The translations under genes were made by a program, and so were the position numbers. A model generated the notes under the pieces. It ran no database searches, was not told where the DNA came from, and was given only the letters and a program-made list of their open reading frames with translations. 64,000 bases of DNA from Labedella endophytica (GTDB taxonomy: Bacteria > Actinomycetota > Actinomycetes > Actinomycetales > Microbacteriaceae). Where the stretch lies: contig NZ_RZGZ01000002.1 in assembly GCF_003990045.1 (NCBI RefSeq), forward strand, positions 558,001 to 622,000, in the 5' to 3' direction. Positions 48,176 to 59,985 of this stretch are shown here, piece after piece (position 1 is the stretch's first letter; each line of letters begins with the position of its first letter).

Positions 48176-51100
48176 TCATGGCGCATCCCGACGCTCCCTG
48201 CTCCGACCCGAGCCGGGGACGTCCCGGGGCGGGCGACCGCGACGCGCCCCACCCCGGTCGTCGCGCTGAGTCGCTTCGAACCGGGCGCGCGTGACCGGCA
48301 GACCTGGACGCACGACCCAGGCACGTCCGGCACCCGCCTCGATCCACGGCGGGAGCTCGTTCCGACGCGTGAGTGATCGGAACTCGGCGGCACTCGCGTC
48401 CTCCACCACGACCGTCGCCGTCGTGCGGAGCGCCGTCAGCAGCGCCCACTGCTGTTGCCACGCGTCGAGGTCCCCTACGACCACCGTCGACCCGGACGGC
48501 GCGGTCACGTCGTCGATCCGCAGGGACCCACGTTCCGCTCCCAGGACGACGACCTCGGCGTCGTCGCGCTCGCGTGCCGAGCGCGCCCGCTCGACGGGAC
48601 GGCGCGTGACGACCATGGTGAGTCCGGGCTCCACTCGGACGGCCGCCGGGCCCGCGGGTGCCCCGCGACGCTCCCGCGGCGCTCCGGCTTCGAGACACGC
48701 CACCTGCAGTTCCCGACCCAGCCACACACCGCTCCCCGGTCGGCGGTCGGGCCGGAACGACGAGCTCTCCGCCCCGGACAGCACGTGTTCGTTGCGCGAG
48801 GTGCTCCCGAGCCTCACCGTCGAGCCCACGAGATCACCGAGGACGAGGACGTCGGCCGTGGCCCGGTGCGCCGTGAGCACCACGTACACACCACCCGCCG
48901 GGCCGGAGCGGAGCACCTCGACGAGCGCGGTCCGAGCCGACCGGCCGTACTCCTCTCCCCAGCGCGCGATGAGCACATCGAGGTCGTCGAGGAGGACGAG
49001 ACAGCGCTCGACCGGCGTGGAGGCCGTAGCCGACAAGGACCGGGCCGACAGTTCCTGAAGCGCGTCCCATGCACCCTCCGGATCCGTGGGGATGCGGACC
49101 ACCGACCAGCCGTCGACCCGCTGCTCCTCGAGCACGTCCAGGAGGGTCGAGGAGCCCCGACCGGACGAACCGAGCACGAGCATGTGACCGTCGGACGCCG
49201 GGTCGTACACGGCGGTCGGTTGACTCTGCTCGGCGGGGAGGTCGAACCGGCCGAGCACGAAGCCGGTCTCGGGGCGGTCGAGCGTGTCGAGGCCGACCCG
49301 TGCCGGTAGGGGGTCGAGCCACGGACGGCGGGACGTCGAACCGGATGCGGCGCGCCCGACGCCCTGGACGTCGGTCGCTGTCGTGGCGGCCACCTGAGCG
49401 AGGAGCGGCGGCCGTCCGGCGAGGCTCGCGACGACCCGGCCCGGCTGGGAGGACGGGAGTGCCGCCGCGTCGGGTGTGCCCACCACGGCGATGCTGTCCC
49501 CCGCGTTGTTGACGCGCAGGCTGATCCGGATGTCGCAGTTCGCGAGGACTCCGTCGCGCACGGCCGCCGCCGGCCGCTGCGTGCACAGCACGAGGTGGAC
49601 CCCGAGGGATCGTCCGCGCGCGGCGAGGTCGACGAAGACGCCGTGCAGATCCGGGAACGACTCGATCATCGCGGCGAACTCGTCCACGACGATGACGAGC
49701 CTCGCGATCGATCCGGGTCGCGCGTCCTTCAGGTCGCGGACTCCGGCTTCGTGGAGGAGCCTCTCCCGCTGACGGAGTTCGGCGCGCAGGCTCGCCAAGG
49801 CCCGATCGGCGGTCGCCTCGTCGAGGTCCGTCACGAGACCGACGACGTGCGGCAGCCCCACTACCTCGCCAAAGGTCGCGCCTCCCTTGAAGTCGAAGAG
49901 GAGCAGAGAGAGGTGCTCCGGGGTCGTGCTCGCCGCGAGCGACGTCGCCCACGTGATGAGGAGTTCGCTCTTCCCGCTGCCCGTCGTCCCGCCGATCACC
50001 GCGTGGGGTCCGTCGCCCACGAGGTCGACGACCAGGGGACCGTGTGCGGTCGCCCCGATCGGTACGGCGAGCCCGCGGCCCGGTCGGACGTCCGCGAGCG
50101 GGAGCTCGTCGAATCGCAGACTCGACGGGGGTTCGCTACTCCGCGGCGACATCCCGAGCGCGACGGCGTCGGAGGCCATGGCGGTCGAGAAGCGCGTGGC
50201 ATCCGGAACGGAGACCGGCTCAGGGACCGCCTCCACCTCGTCGAGAGAGTCGGCCCTCCTCCAGACGACGCGCAGCGGCGATCGGCACTCGACGATCTCG
50301 GTGCAGGAGGAGGGGAGATCGGCGACGCTCGGCGCGATCACGATCCGGAGGTCCGCGTCGGTGCCGGTGGCCCGCGATCGGTCGGTCCGGACGACGCCGG
50401 ATGGGCTGCTCGTCGAGTACTCGAGCACGCTGGCCGTCACCCGCCGGCTCATGCCGCCCGTCGACGACGGTGCGTGGGCACGTCGGAGCGCGTGCGGGAG
50501 ATCGGCGAGCGCGTCCCACCCCGCGTCGGGGAGGGTGACGAGTTCGAGCGCATCGGGTCCCGCAGCGTGCGCGAGCTGGATGACGAGCCCGCGCGCGACG
50601 GCCCGCGCGAGCACCGCAGGCCCGACGACGCCGATGCCGTGACGGGCGTCGACGAGGACGGGAACGTCCTCGACGATCGACGCCGTGCGGGTCAGCTCCG
50701 CCGTCGCCGCGCCGTCGCCGTCCGCGGTCGCTCCGGGCGGGACACCCCCGTCGAGGACGAGGGTGCTCGCGCCCGCCCCTGCCCCGATGCTCACGCGACT
50801 CGCGCTCTCCGCCGGCATCCGCCACCGCGCGTCCGTCCGACCGGTCTCGACGATCTGCGATGCCGCGGGATGCTCGGCCCAGCGCCGGCGGCGTTCGATC
50901 GTGTGCGCCCGGCGCACGGCCTCCTCCGCCTGCTCCAGCTCGGCCACGAAGCGGCGGCGTGCCGCGCGGTGCCGACGACGGCCTCCGAGTCCCGCGTCGA
51001 CGTAGCCGGCGATCGCCATGACCGGTCCGAACGCGGCGAACATGAGTGCGAAGGGCGACCGGGTGACCGCCCACATCGCAAGCGAGACGATCACGGGCGC

Positions 51101-51217
51101 GATGACCGCCACCACGGGGAAAGGATGCGGCTCGGGAGCCGCGGGCGGGGACGGGAGGGCGAGTCGGGTCGGTGCGGTGGAGCGGGGTGACGGCATGCCG
51201 CCGATCACATCACGCAC
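48176..51217 (-). CDS. FtsK/SpoIIIE-type ATPase, EccC-like (type VII secretion)
   Basis: A 1013-aa membrane ATPase with two N-terminal helices (about residues 35-52 and 55-75), a domain before the motor, then an FtsK/SpoIIIE domain with Walker A GGTTGSGKSELL (Lys416), LLLFDFKGGATF, and Walker B LVIVVDEFAAM (Asp512). A second P-loop-like domain follows with GSSGRGSST near residue 689, where the lysine is serine, so it is probably inactive. This architecture fits EccC of WXG100/ESX-type secretion, which uses several ATPase domains of which some are inactive. No WXG100 or EccB/D/E genes are in the window. The transported substrate is unknown. Confidence 0.85.
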   Translation of the reverse strand: MRDVIGGMPSPRSTAPTRLALPSPPAAPEPHPFPVVAVIAPVIVSLAMWAVTRSPFALMFAAFGPVMAIAGYVDAGLGGRRRHRAARRRFVAELEQAEEAVRRAHTIERRRRWAEHPAASQIVETGRTDARWRMPAESASRVSIGAGAGASTLVLDGGVPPGATADGDGAATAELTRTASIVEDVPVLVDARHGIGVVGPAVLARAVARGLVIQLAHAAGPDALELVTLPDAGWDALADLPHALRRAHAPSSTGGMSRRVTASVLEYSTSSPSGVVRTDRSRATGTDADLRIVIAPSVADLPSSCTEIVECRSPLRVVWRRADSLDEVEAVPEPVSVPDATRFSTAMASDAVALGMSPRSSEPPSSLRFDELPLADVRPGRGLAVPIGATAHGPLVVDLVGDGPHAVIGGTTGSGKSELLITWATSLAASTTPEHLSLLLFDFKGGATFGEVVGLPHVVGLVTDLDEATADRALASLRAELRQRERLLHEAGVRDLKDARPGSIARLVIVVDEFAAMIESFPDLHGVFVDLAARGRSLGVHLVLCTQRPAAAVRDGVLANCDIRISLRVNNAGDSIAVVGTPDAAALPSSQPGRVVASLAGRPPLLAQVAATTATDVQGVGRAASGSTSRRPWLDPLPARVGLDTLDRPETGFVLGRFDLPAEQSQPTAVYDPASDGHMLVLGSSGRGSSTLLDVLEEQRVDGWSVVRIPTDPEGAWDALQELSARSLSATASTPVERCLVLLDDLDVLIARWGEEYGRSARTALVEVLRSGPAGGVYVVLTAHRATADVLVLGDLVGSTVRLGSTSRNEHVLSGAESSSFRPDRRPGSGVWLGRELQVACLEAGAPRERRGAPAGPAAVRVEPGLTMVVTRRPVERARSARERDDAEVVVLGAERGSLRIDDVTAPSGSTVVVGDLDAWQQQWALLTALRTTATVVVEDASAAEFRSLTRRNELPPWIEAGAGRAWVVRPGLPVTRARFEATQRDDRGGARRGRPPRDVPGSGRSRERRDAP

Positions 51218-51292
51218 ACAGGTGCCGGAGGTGGTGGAGCCGACCGATCGGGGAGAACGCGTCGATCGGTTCCCTGGGGACGACGGAGCGCG

Positions 51293-52099
51293 TCAGGCCT
51301 CTCGGGCGGCGGTGTCGTCGCGCAGGAGTGCGTCGAGCACGATCACGGAGATGTTGTCGCGGCCCCCGTTCTCGACCGCGGCATCGACGAGAAGCCGCGC
51401 GGCCTCCGCCGGGGTGCTCCCGAGGAGGAGGTAGTGACGGATGCCGTAGTCGGTGAGCTCTTTCGTGAGCCCGTCGGAGCAGACCACCCAGCGGGTGTCC
51501 GTCTCGATGGGGGCCACGAGATAGTCCGGGACGGGGTCCTCGGAGAAGCCGACGGCGCGGGTGATCACGTTGCCGTGCGGGTGCGTCTCCGCCTCGTCAG
51601 GGGTGATGGCCCCGATCGCGATGAGTTCTTGCACGACGGAGTGGTCGGTCGTGACCTGGGAGAGCACGTCGCCGTCGAGCCGGTAGACCCGCGAATCGCC
51701 GATGTTGAAGACCGTCCATCCGGGCCGACCGTCGTGGAGCCCGAAGACGAGTCCCGTCACGGTGGTCCCGGTGCCCGGCGAGACGTCTTCGACGGATTCC
51801 GCGAGGTCGACGACCGCCAGCCGCAGGGCGTCCTCGATCGCCGTCTCCGAGACGGGACCGTCGTCCGCCGTCGCGAGTTCCTGCAGTCGCGACGTGACGG
51901 CGGCGCTCGCGACCTCGCCGGCGGTGTATCCGCCCATGCCGTCGGCGACCGCGACGATCGGGAACTCGACGATGAGGGAGTCCTGGTTGACGTCGCGTCG
52001 ACGACCGGTGTCGCTGATCGCCGCCCAATCGAGTTCCACCCGCTGCCCCGCTCCCGCGTCGACGACGCGGGAGGACACGAACGCGATGGTCTCGGTCAC
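51293..52099 (-). CDS. PP2C-family serine/threonine phosphatase
   Basis: A 268-aa soluble Mg/Mn-dependent protein phosphatase. The metal aspartates are visible in VNQDS (after ISDTGRRR), VADGMGGYTAGEVAS, CSDGLTKEL and GGRDNISVIV. The N-terminus has no membrane helix. Its start is GTG 52099 with an AAGGG site 7 nt upstream. It lies immediately upstream of the EccC-like gene on the same strand (75-bp gap), so it may regulate that secretion module, as PP2C/kinase/FHA genes do next to EccC homologues elsewhere. Confidence 0.92.
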   Translation of the reverse strand: MTETIAFVSSRVVDAGAGQRVELDWAAISDTGRRRDVNQDSLIVEFPIVAVADGMGGYTAGEVASAAVTSRLQELATADDGPVSETAIEDALRLAVVDLAESVEDVSPGTGTTVTGLVFGLHDGRPGWTVFNIGDSRVYRLDGDVLSQVTTDHSVVQELIAIGAITPDEAETHPHGNVITRAVGFSEDPVPDYLVAPIETDTRWVVCSDGLTKELTDYGIRHYLLLGSTPAEAARLLVDAAVENGGRDNISVIVLDALLRDDTAAREA

Positions 52100-52201
52100 C
52101 GATGAACCCTTCGAGGTCGACGGGCGCCTGGGTGTGGGCGCTCTCCAGGAAATCCTAGCGGCGCCACGGACGGACGCCGTCCACCGCGCCCACCGGCGCC
52201 G

Positions 52202-53164
52202 TCAGGAGAAGAGCGCTCCGATGAGGGCGATGTCCTCGTCGCTCGCGTCCCACGCGGTCGCCGCGAGGGCGTTCTGGGCGATCTGCTCCGGTCGAGTGGC
52301 CCCGGCGATGACGCTCGTGAGGGCCGGCTGCGCGAGCAACCAGGCGACCGTGGCCTGCAGCATCGTGATGTCGCGCTCGCTGCAGAAGGTCTCGAACTGT
52401 TCGATCGCGTCCCACGGAGCGTTCTCGAGCAGGTGCGGGCGCTGACGCATGATGCGCGAGTCGTTCGGCCCGCCGGACCGGCTGAACTTGCCGGTGAAGA
52501 GGCCGTTGTAGAGCGGGAAGTAGGGCAGGAACCCGAGGCCGTAGGCGTCGAGGGCGGGGAGCAGTTCCTTCTCCGCGTCGCGCACGATCAGGCTGTACTC
52601 GTTCTGCGCGGACACGAACGCGGCGGTGCCGGCGGACTGCGCGGCCCAATCGGCCTCGACGGCCTGCCAGCCGGAGAAGTTCGAGTGGCCGATGTAACGG
52701 ACCTTCCCCTCGACGACGAGCTCGTCGAGGGCCGCGAGGGTCTCCTCGATCGGCGTGATCGGGTCGGGCGTGTGGAGCTGGTAGAGGTCGATCCAGTCCG
52801 TCTGGAGGCGGCGGAGCGAAGCCTCGACGGCGAGCCGGACATAACGGCGCGATCCCTTCGCGCCCCAGCTCGGGATGCCGACCTCGTAGTCGCTGTGCCC
52901 GAACTTCGTGGCCACGATCACCTGGTCGCGGCGGCCCCGGAGGCTGTTGCCCATGAGCGTCTCGCTGAGGCCCGGCTCCTTGCCGTAGATGTCGGCGGTG
53001 TCGAAGAGGGTCACTCCCGCGTCGATCGCCGCGCTCACGACGGCGTCCGTGCCGGCCTGGGTCTCCGTGACGGTGCCGGATCGACCGAAGTTGTTGCACC
53101 CGATCCCGACGCTCGAGACCATGAGTCCGGAGGGGCCGAGGGGGCGGTATTCCATGTCTGCCAT
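52202..53164 (-). CDS. Aldo/keto reductase (AKR11/Kv-beta-like)
   Basis: A 320-aa NADPH-dependent reductase. The tetrad is visible: Asp and Tyr in FDTADIYGKEPG, Lys in IVATKFGH, His in LYQLHTPDP. The N-terminus YRPLGPSGLMVSSVGIGCNNFG and the C-terminal VIAGATRPEQI identify the AKR7/11-type group (L-glyceraldehyde 3-phosphate reductase or YhdN-like). The physiological aldehyde is unknown. ATG 53164 follows a TAGCCT -10 box by 6 nt. It is unrelated in subfamily to the reductase at 1562. Confidence 0.91.
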   Translation of the reverse strand: MADMEYRPLGPSGLMVSSVGIGCNNFGRSGTVTETQAGTDAVVSAAIDAGVTLFDTADIYGKEPGLSETLMGNSLRGRRDQVIVATKFGHSDYEVGIPSWGAKGSRRYVRLAVEASLRRLQTDWIDLYQLHTPDPITPIEETLAALDELVVEGKVRYIGHSNFSGWQAVEADWAAQSAGTAAFVSAQNEYSLIVRDAEKELLPALDAYGLGFLPYFPLYNGLFTGKFSRSGGPNDSRIMRQRPHLLENAPWDAIEQFETFCSERDITMLQATVAWLLAQPALTSVIAGATRPEQIAQNALAATAWDASDEDIALIGALFS

Positions 53165-53170
53165 GCCCCC

Positions 53171-53176
53171 AGGCTA
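53171..53176 (-). promoter_or_regulatory. -10 box TAGCCT, leaderless promoter of the second aldo/keto reductase
   Basis: On the minus strand TAGCCT ends 6 nt (GGGGGC) before ATG 53164. Confidence 0.5.
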
Positions 53177-53285
53177 GTCCCGGCGGAGCGGGCGACCGGG
53201 CGGTTGACTCGTCGTCCACAGATGACTCACGCCGGGCGTTCTCCCCCGGCGACACCCTCGAGGAGAGGGCGCCCATCCCCGCCCG

Positions 53286-53291
53286 TATTCT
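53286..53291 (+). promoter_or_regulatory. -10 box TATTCT, leaderless promoter of tag
   Basis: TATTCT ends 6 nt (CGGGGC) before ATG 53298. Confidence 0.55.
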
Positions 53292-53297
53292 CGGGGC

Positions 53298-53948
53298 ATG
53301 GACACTCCCGCTCGCCCCGACCGACCGATCCCCGACGCCACGGCCACACCCGTCACCCCTCCGCGGCCCGCGCTCGTCGTGGGAGCGGACGGCCGGTCGC
53401 GTTGCTCGTGGTGCGGCGACGACCCCGAGTACCAGCGCTATCACGACGAGGAGTGGGGGCGCCCGCTGCGCGGCGATCGGGCGGTCTTCGAGAAGATCAG
53501 CCTCGAGGCGTTCCAGTCGGGGCTGTCGTGGATCACCATCCTGCGCCGGCGCCCGGGCTTCCGCACCGCGTTCGCCGACTTCGACCTCGAGACGGTCGCC
53601 CGCATGGACGACGACGACGTCGTGCGGCTCATGGGCGACGCCGCCATCATCCGCAACCGCCGCAAGATCGAGGCGACGATCGGCAACGCCCGTGCCGCAC
53701 TCGCGCTCGAGGGGTCTCTGTCCGACCTCGTGTGGAGCTTCGCTCCGAACGATGGCGACCGGCCTCGTCCGCGAACGTGGGACGACATCGACACCACGAC
53801 CCCCGCGTCGCACGCGCTCAGCTCGGAGCTCCGGGCCCGCGGCTTCCGCTTCGTCGGTCCCACCACCATGCACGCCCTCATGCAATCCGGCGGGCTCGTC
53901 GACGACCATTTCGAGGGCTGCTGGCGCGCTGGCGACCCCGCCGCGTGA
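53298..53948 (+). CDS. tag: DNA-3-methyladenine glycosylase I
   Basis: Excises 3-methyladenine from alkylated DNA. It is 216 aa with a Pro-rich N-terminal extension of about 33 residues before the core RCSWCGDDPEYQRYHDEEWG. The zinc-knuckle ligands are Cys at RCSW, His in YHDEEW, and the C-terminal His and Cys in HFEGCWR. Other family marks are FEKISLEAFQSGLSWITILRRR and GFRFVGPTTMHALMQ. ATG 53298 is set by the TATTCT -10 box. It is convergent with yaaA across a 50-bp gap. Confidence 0.95.
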   Translation: MDTPARPDRPIPDATATPVTPPRPALVVGADGRSRCSWCGDDPEYQRYHDEEWGRPLRGDRAVFEKISLEAFQSGLSWITILRRRPGFRTAFADFDLETVARMDDDDVVRLMGDAAIIRNRRKIEATIGNARAALALEGSLSDLVWSFAPNDGDRPRPRTWDDIDTTTPASHALSSELRARGFRFVGPTTMHALMQSGGLVDDHFEGCWRAGDPAA

Positions 53949-53998
53949 GATCTGTCGCCTGATCGCAGACCGACCCGCGGTGTTGCCGGCCGACGGTG

Positions 53999-54799
53999 CT
54001 AGGCGGGGCGTGACGCGGCGGTCGGCGACGCGGCGGCGGCGGACGCGGCGGCGGGCACGAGCAGGTCCCACTCCCCTGCTACGGCGCCAGGGGTGAGGGT
54101 GAAGCCCGCTGCATCTCCCCAGGCGGCCAGGTCCTCAACGTCGTCGAAGTCCTCGGCGTTCTCCAGGATCGCGCGCGCGAAGAGGCCTTTGGTCTTCTTG
54201 TTGAAGTGGTTGAGGGCACGACGCCGCCCGGTGTCGTCCACCGAGACGACGCGCACGTAGACGCTGCGCTCGGGCGCTGAGATCGGGGCGAGCTCCGCAT
54301 ACCCCTCCGAGCGCAGGTCCACGACGAGCCCGCCGACCGCGGTGAGCGCGGCGCCCGCCGGAGCGGACCACACCGCCGGCAGACGCATCCCGGGCAGCTT
54401 CGACGAGTGCGACAGGCGATACCCGGGTACCGGGTCGAGCGCCCCGATCGGCCCGAAGAGGGCCGACTGGATCACGAGATGCCGAGCGGCGAAATCACGG
54501 GCCGTCTCGCTCAGGGTACCGGCGTCCAACGCGTCGTAGAGGACACCGGTGTACCGATCGATCGCAGGGACCGTGGGCGATCGCCGGACCGCACGGTTGA
54601 TCGCGACCTCCCCGTGCCCCCGGGGCCCGAGCTTCAGCGCCGTGACGGCCTCCTCCTGGTCCGCCGACAGCTCGAGGAGCGCCGCGATCACCCGTGATCG
54701 CACGCGAGTGAGCTCCGGGAACCGGAGGGCGCCGAGCAACAGCGAACGCCCCGTGCCTCCCTGGACCTTCGTCTCGGACGGAGGGAGCAGGAGCAGCAC
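53999..54799 (-). CDS. yaaA: YaaA family peroxide-stress protein (DUF328)
   Basis: A 266-aa cytoplasmic protein of the YaaA family, which limits Fenton damage in E. coli by lowering free iron. Seen: MLLLLPPSETK at the N-terminus, DRYTGVLYDAL, SALFGPIGALDPVPGYRLSHSSKLPG, and the C-terminal NHFNKKTKGLFARAIL. An Ala-rich tail follows. GTG 54799 lies 35 nt after the atpC stop on the same strand with no terminator visible, so it may be the last gene of the ATP synthase transcript. Confidence 0.92.
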   Translation of the reverse strand: MLLLLPPSETKVQGGTGRSLLLGALRFPELTRVRSRVIAALLELSADQEEAVTALKLGPRGHGEVAINRAVRRSPTVPAIDRYTGVLYDALDAGTLSETARDFAARHLVIQSALFGPIGALDPVPGYRLSHSSKLPGMRLPAVWSAPAGAALTAVGGLVVDLRSEGYAELAPISAPERSVYVRVVSVDDTGRRRALNHFNKKTKGLFARAILENAEDFDDVEDLAAWGDAAGFTLTPGAVAGEWDLLVPAAASAAAASPTAASRPA

Positions 54800-54834
54800 G
54801 GGGCGTTCGGAGGTGTGGAGCTACGGGACGCAGG

Positions 54835-55104
54835 CTACGAGGCGAGGCTCGCGGCGCCCGCCACGATCGAGACGACGTTCTTCTCGACCGAGAGGAATCC
54901 GTCTTCGGCGTTGGCGGTCAGCTTGCTTCCGTCGGTCAAGGTGAGGCGGACCTCACCCTTCGCGAGGATCGCGAGCATCGGCTCGTGGCCGGGGAGGATA
55001 CCGATCTCGCCCTCGACGGTGCGAGCGACGACCATCGACGCCTCGCCGGTCCACACTTCGTGGTCCGCGGCGACGACGCTGACGGAGAGCGGAGTACCCG
55101 CCAT
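54835..55104 (-). CDS. atpC: F1 ATP synthase epsilon subunit
   Basis: Rotor subunit coupling gamma to the c-ring and inhibiting ATP hydrolysis. It is only 89 aa: the N-terminal beta-sandwich is complete (LSVSVVAADHEVWTGEASMVVARTVEGEIGILPGHEPMLAIL) but the C-terminal two-helix domain seen in E. coli (138 aa) is missing. Such short epsilons are known in some Actinobacteria. ATG 55104 has an AAGGAGA site; a longer frame to 55137 overlaps atpD. Confidence 0.95.
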   Translation of the reverse strand: MAGTPLSVSVVAADHEVWTGEASMVVARTVEGEIGILPGHEPMLAILAKGEVRLTLTDGSKLTANAEDGFLSVEKNVVSIVAGAASLAS

Positions 55105-55106
55105 GA

Positions 55107-57499
<2,393 letters not shown>

Positions 57500-57502
57500 G
57501 GA

Positions 57503-59140
57503 CTAGCGGCGACCCTTCACGATCTTCTCCTGGCCGACGTTCTCGGCCTCGAGGGAGTCGACGTCCTCTGACCCCGGGTCGCCGATCCCCTGGCCGTCGC
57601 CGGCCTGGAACTCGAGGGCGAAGGCGTCGATCGCCTTCTCCATCTCGGCGGCGGTGGCGTCGTCGAGGACGTTGGTCTCCCGGAGCGTGGTGAGCACGTT
57701 CGTGTTGCGGGCGAGGTAGTCGAGCATCTCGCGCTCGAAACGCAGGACGTCCTCGATCGCGATGGTGTCGAGCTTGCCCTTCGTGCCGGCCCAGATCGAG
57801 ACGACCTGGTCCTCCACGGGGTAGGGCGAGTACTGCGGCTGCTTGAGCAGCTCGGTGAGGCGTGCGCCTCGGGCGAGCTGGCGGCGGCTGGCCGGGTCGA
57901 GGTCCGACGCGAACATCGCGAAGGCCTCGAGCGAGCGGTACTGGGCGAGCTCGAGCTTGAGCGTTCCGGAGACCTTCTTGATCGACTTCACCTGCGCGTC
58001 GCCACCGACTCGGGAGACCGAGATTCCCACGTCGACCGCGGGACGCTGGTTGGAGTTGAAGAGGTCGGACTGGAGGAAGATCTGACCGTCGGTGATCGAG
58101 ATCACGTTGGTGGGGATGTACGCCGAGACGTCGTTCGCCTTGGTCTCGATGATGGGCAGACCCGTCATCGAACCGGCGCCGAGCTCGTCGGACAGCTTCG
58201 CGCAACGCTCGAGCAGGCGGGAGTGCAGGTAGAACACGTCGCCGGGGTATGCCTCACGTCCCGGCGGGCGGCGCAGCAGCAGCGACACGGCGCGGTAGGC
58301 CTCGGCCTGCTTCGACAGGTCGTCGAAGATGATGAGGACGTGCTTGCCCTGATACATCCAGTGCTGGCCGATGGCCGAGCCGGTGTAGGGGGCGAGGTAC
58401 TTGAAGCCGGCGGGGTCGGACGCGGGGGCCGCGACGATCGTCGTGTACTCCATGGCTCCGGCCTCTTCGAGCGCACCCTTGACGGAGGCGATCGTGGAGC
58501 CCTTCTGGCCGATCGCGACGTAGATGCAGCGGACCTGCTTGTTCTCGTCGCCCGAGTCCCAGTTGGCCTTCTGGTTGATGATCGTGTCGATCGCGATGGC
58601 CGTCTTACCGGTCTGGCGGTCGCCGATGATGAGCTGACGCTGGCCACGGCCGATCGGGATCATGGCGTCGATCGCCTTGATGCCCGTCTGCATGGGCTCG
58701 TGGACCGACTTGCGCTGCATGACGCCGGGGGCCTGGAGCTCGAGAGCACGACGGCCCTCCTCGACGATGTCGCCGAGGCCGTCGATGGGGTTTCCGAGCG
58801 TGTCGACGACACGGCCGAGGTAACCGTCTCCGACGGAGACCGACAGAACCTCACCGGTGCGGGTGACCTCCTGGCCCTCCTCGATTCCGGTGAACTCGCC
58901 GAGGACGACGACACCGATCTCGTCCTCGTCCAGGTTGAGCGCGAGGCCCAGCGTGCCATCGGCGAAGCGGATGAGCTCGTTCGCCATGACGCCGGGGAGA
59001 CCCTCGACGTGGGCGATGCCGTCCGCAGCGTTGGTGACGTGGCCGACCTCGGTCGCACCGGCCGACGGCGACTCGTACGAGTCGACGAAGTCCTTCAGCG
59101 CACTCCGGATGTCGTCGGCGCTGATCGTGGATTCTGCCAT
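57503..59140 (-). CDS. atpA: F1 ATP synthase alpha subunit
   Basis: Non-catalytic nucleotide-binding subunit, 545 aa, with P-loop [21 protein letters not shown]-type segment ([12 protein letters not shown]), and the catalytic arginine region [10 protein letters not shown]. The C-terminus carries an acidic tail of about 30 residues ([18 protein letters not shown]) beyond the normal end. Two ATG codons are adjacent (59143, 59140); 59140 is preferred because AGGGA is then at a usable distance. Confidence 0.98.
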   Translation of the reverse strand: MAESTISADDIRSALKDFVDSYESPSAGATEVGHVTNAADGIAHVEGLPGVMANELIRFADGTLGLALNLDEDEIGVVVLGEFTGIEEGQEVTRTGEVLSVSVGDGYLGRVVDTLGNPIDGLGDIVEEGRRALELQAPGVMQRKSVHEPMQTGIKAIDAMIPIGRGQRQLIIGDRQTGKTAIAIDTIINQKANWDSGDENKQVRCIYVAIGQKGSTIASVKGALEEAGAMEYTTIVAAPASDPAGFKYLAPYTGSAIGQHWMYQGKHVLIIFDDLSKQAEAYRAVSLLLRRPPGREAYPGDVFYLHSRLLERCAKLSDELGAGSMTGLPIIETKANDVSAYIPTNVISITDGQIFLQSDLFNSNQRPAVDVGISVSRVGGDAQVKSIKKVSGTLKLELAQYRSLEAFAMFASDLDPASRRQLARGARLTELLKQPQYSPYPVEDQVVSIWAGTKGKLDTIAIEDVLRFEREMLDYLARNTNVLTTLRETNVLDDATAAEMEKAIDAFALEFQAGDGQGIGDPGSEDVDSLEAENVGQEKIVKGRR

Positions 59141-59189
59141 CATGTTCCCTATTCTGTGAGGCCCGTGAAGCCTCGTGCTGAGCGCCGGA

Positions 59190-59984
59190 CTAACCGGCGA
59201 GTTGAAGTCTGAGTTCGGCGAGACGGGTGGAGATCGTTCCGTCGTACACGTCGTTTCCGACCGCGATCCGCACTCCGCCCTCGGTTGCGGCATCGACGAC
59301 GGTGTTCAGCTCGAAGCGGCGGCCGTAGATCGCCGTGAGGCGCTCGGAGATCGCTCGCGTGTGCTCCTCGTCGAGGGGGACGGCCGAGGAGACGGTCGCG
59401 AGACCGAATCCGAGCTCGTCAGCCACCACGGCCGCTGCCGAGGCGACGAGGGTGTGGAAACGCCGACCGCGGTGACGGGTGGCGAGCTCCCGCACGATCG
59501 CGAGGGTCTGCTCGGACACCGAGGCGCCGAAGATGCGCTCGACGAGAGCACCCTTCGCCTCGTCCGACGCAGCACGCGAGCCGAGCGCGAGCTCGAGCTC
59601 GGCGTTGGACGCCACGATCCGTCCGACCTCGAGCAGTTCGCTCGCGACGTCGACGCCCTCGGGCGCCGACGAGGCGGCGGCGCGCTGCCCGGTTTCGGCG
59701 ACGGCCGCGACGAGGCCGCGGCTGTCGGACCAGCGAGCGGCTGCGATGGTCTGCAGCACCTCGATGGTGGTGGGGTTGAACGACCGGAAGACCGACGACA
59801 CCAAGCGCTGCTTGGCCGAACGGTTCGCCGACGGGTCGGACAGCGCCGACCGGAGCCGCCTCGACGATCCGAGGAGGCTCGCGGCCGACAGAAGCTCGGA
59901 GGCCACCGTGGACGACCCCCGAGTGTCGAGGGTCCGCAGCGTGCCGCGGACCGTCTCCATCGCTATCCGGGATGCGGCGCCCAT
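59190..59984 (-). CDS. atpH: F1 ATP synthase delta subunit
   Basis: Peripheral stalk subunit linking F1 to the b dimer, 264 aa, longer than E. coli delta (177 aa), with an extended N-terminal helical region. Seen: [27 protein letters not shown] and a C-terminal [48 protein letters not shown] that matches the delta C-terminal domain, including DGTI-type turns. It begins 1 nt after the atpF stop. Confidence 0.96.
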   Translation of the reverse strand: MGAASRIAMETVRGTLRTLDTRGSSTVASELLSAASLLGSSRRLRSALSDPSANRSAKQRLVSSVFRSFNPTTIEVLQTIAAARWSDSRGLVAAVAETGQRAAASSAPEGVDVASELLEVGRIVASNAELELALGSRAASDEAKGALVERIFGASVSEQTLAIVRELATRHRGRRFHTLVASAAAVVADELGFGLATVSSAVPLDEEHTRAISERLTAIYGRRFELNTVVDAATEGGVRIAVGNDVYDGTISTRLAELRLQLAG

Positions 59985-59985
59985 G

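Noticed and set aside
48176-52099. Complete type VII secretion locus
   Set aside because: Only the EccC-like ATPase and a phosphatase are present; no WXG100, EccB, EccD, EccE or MycP-like gene is in the window.
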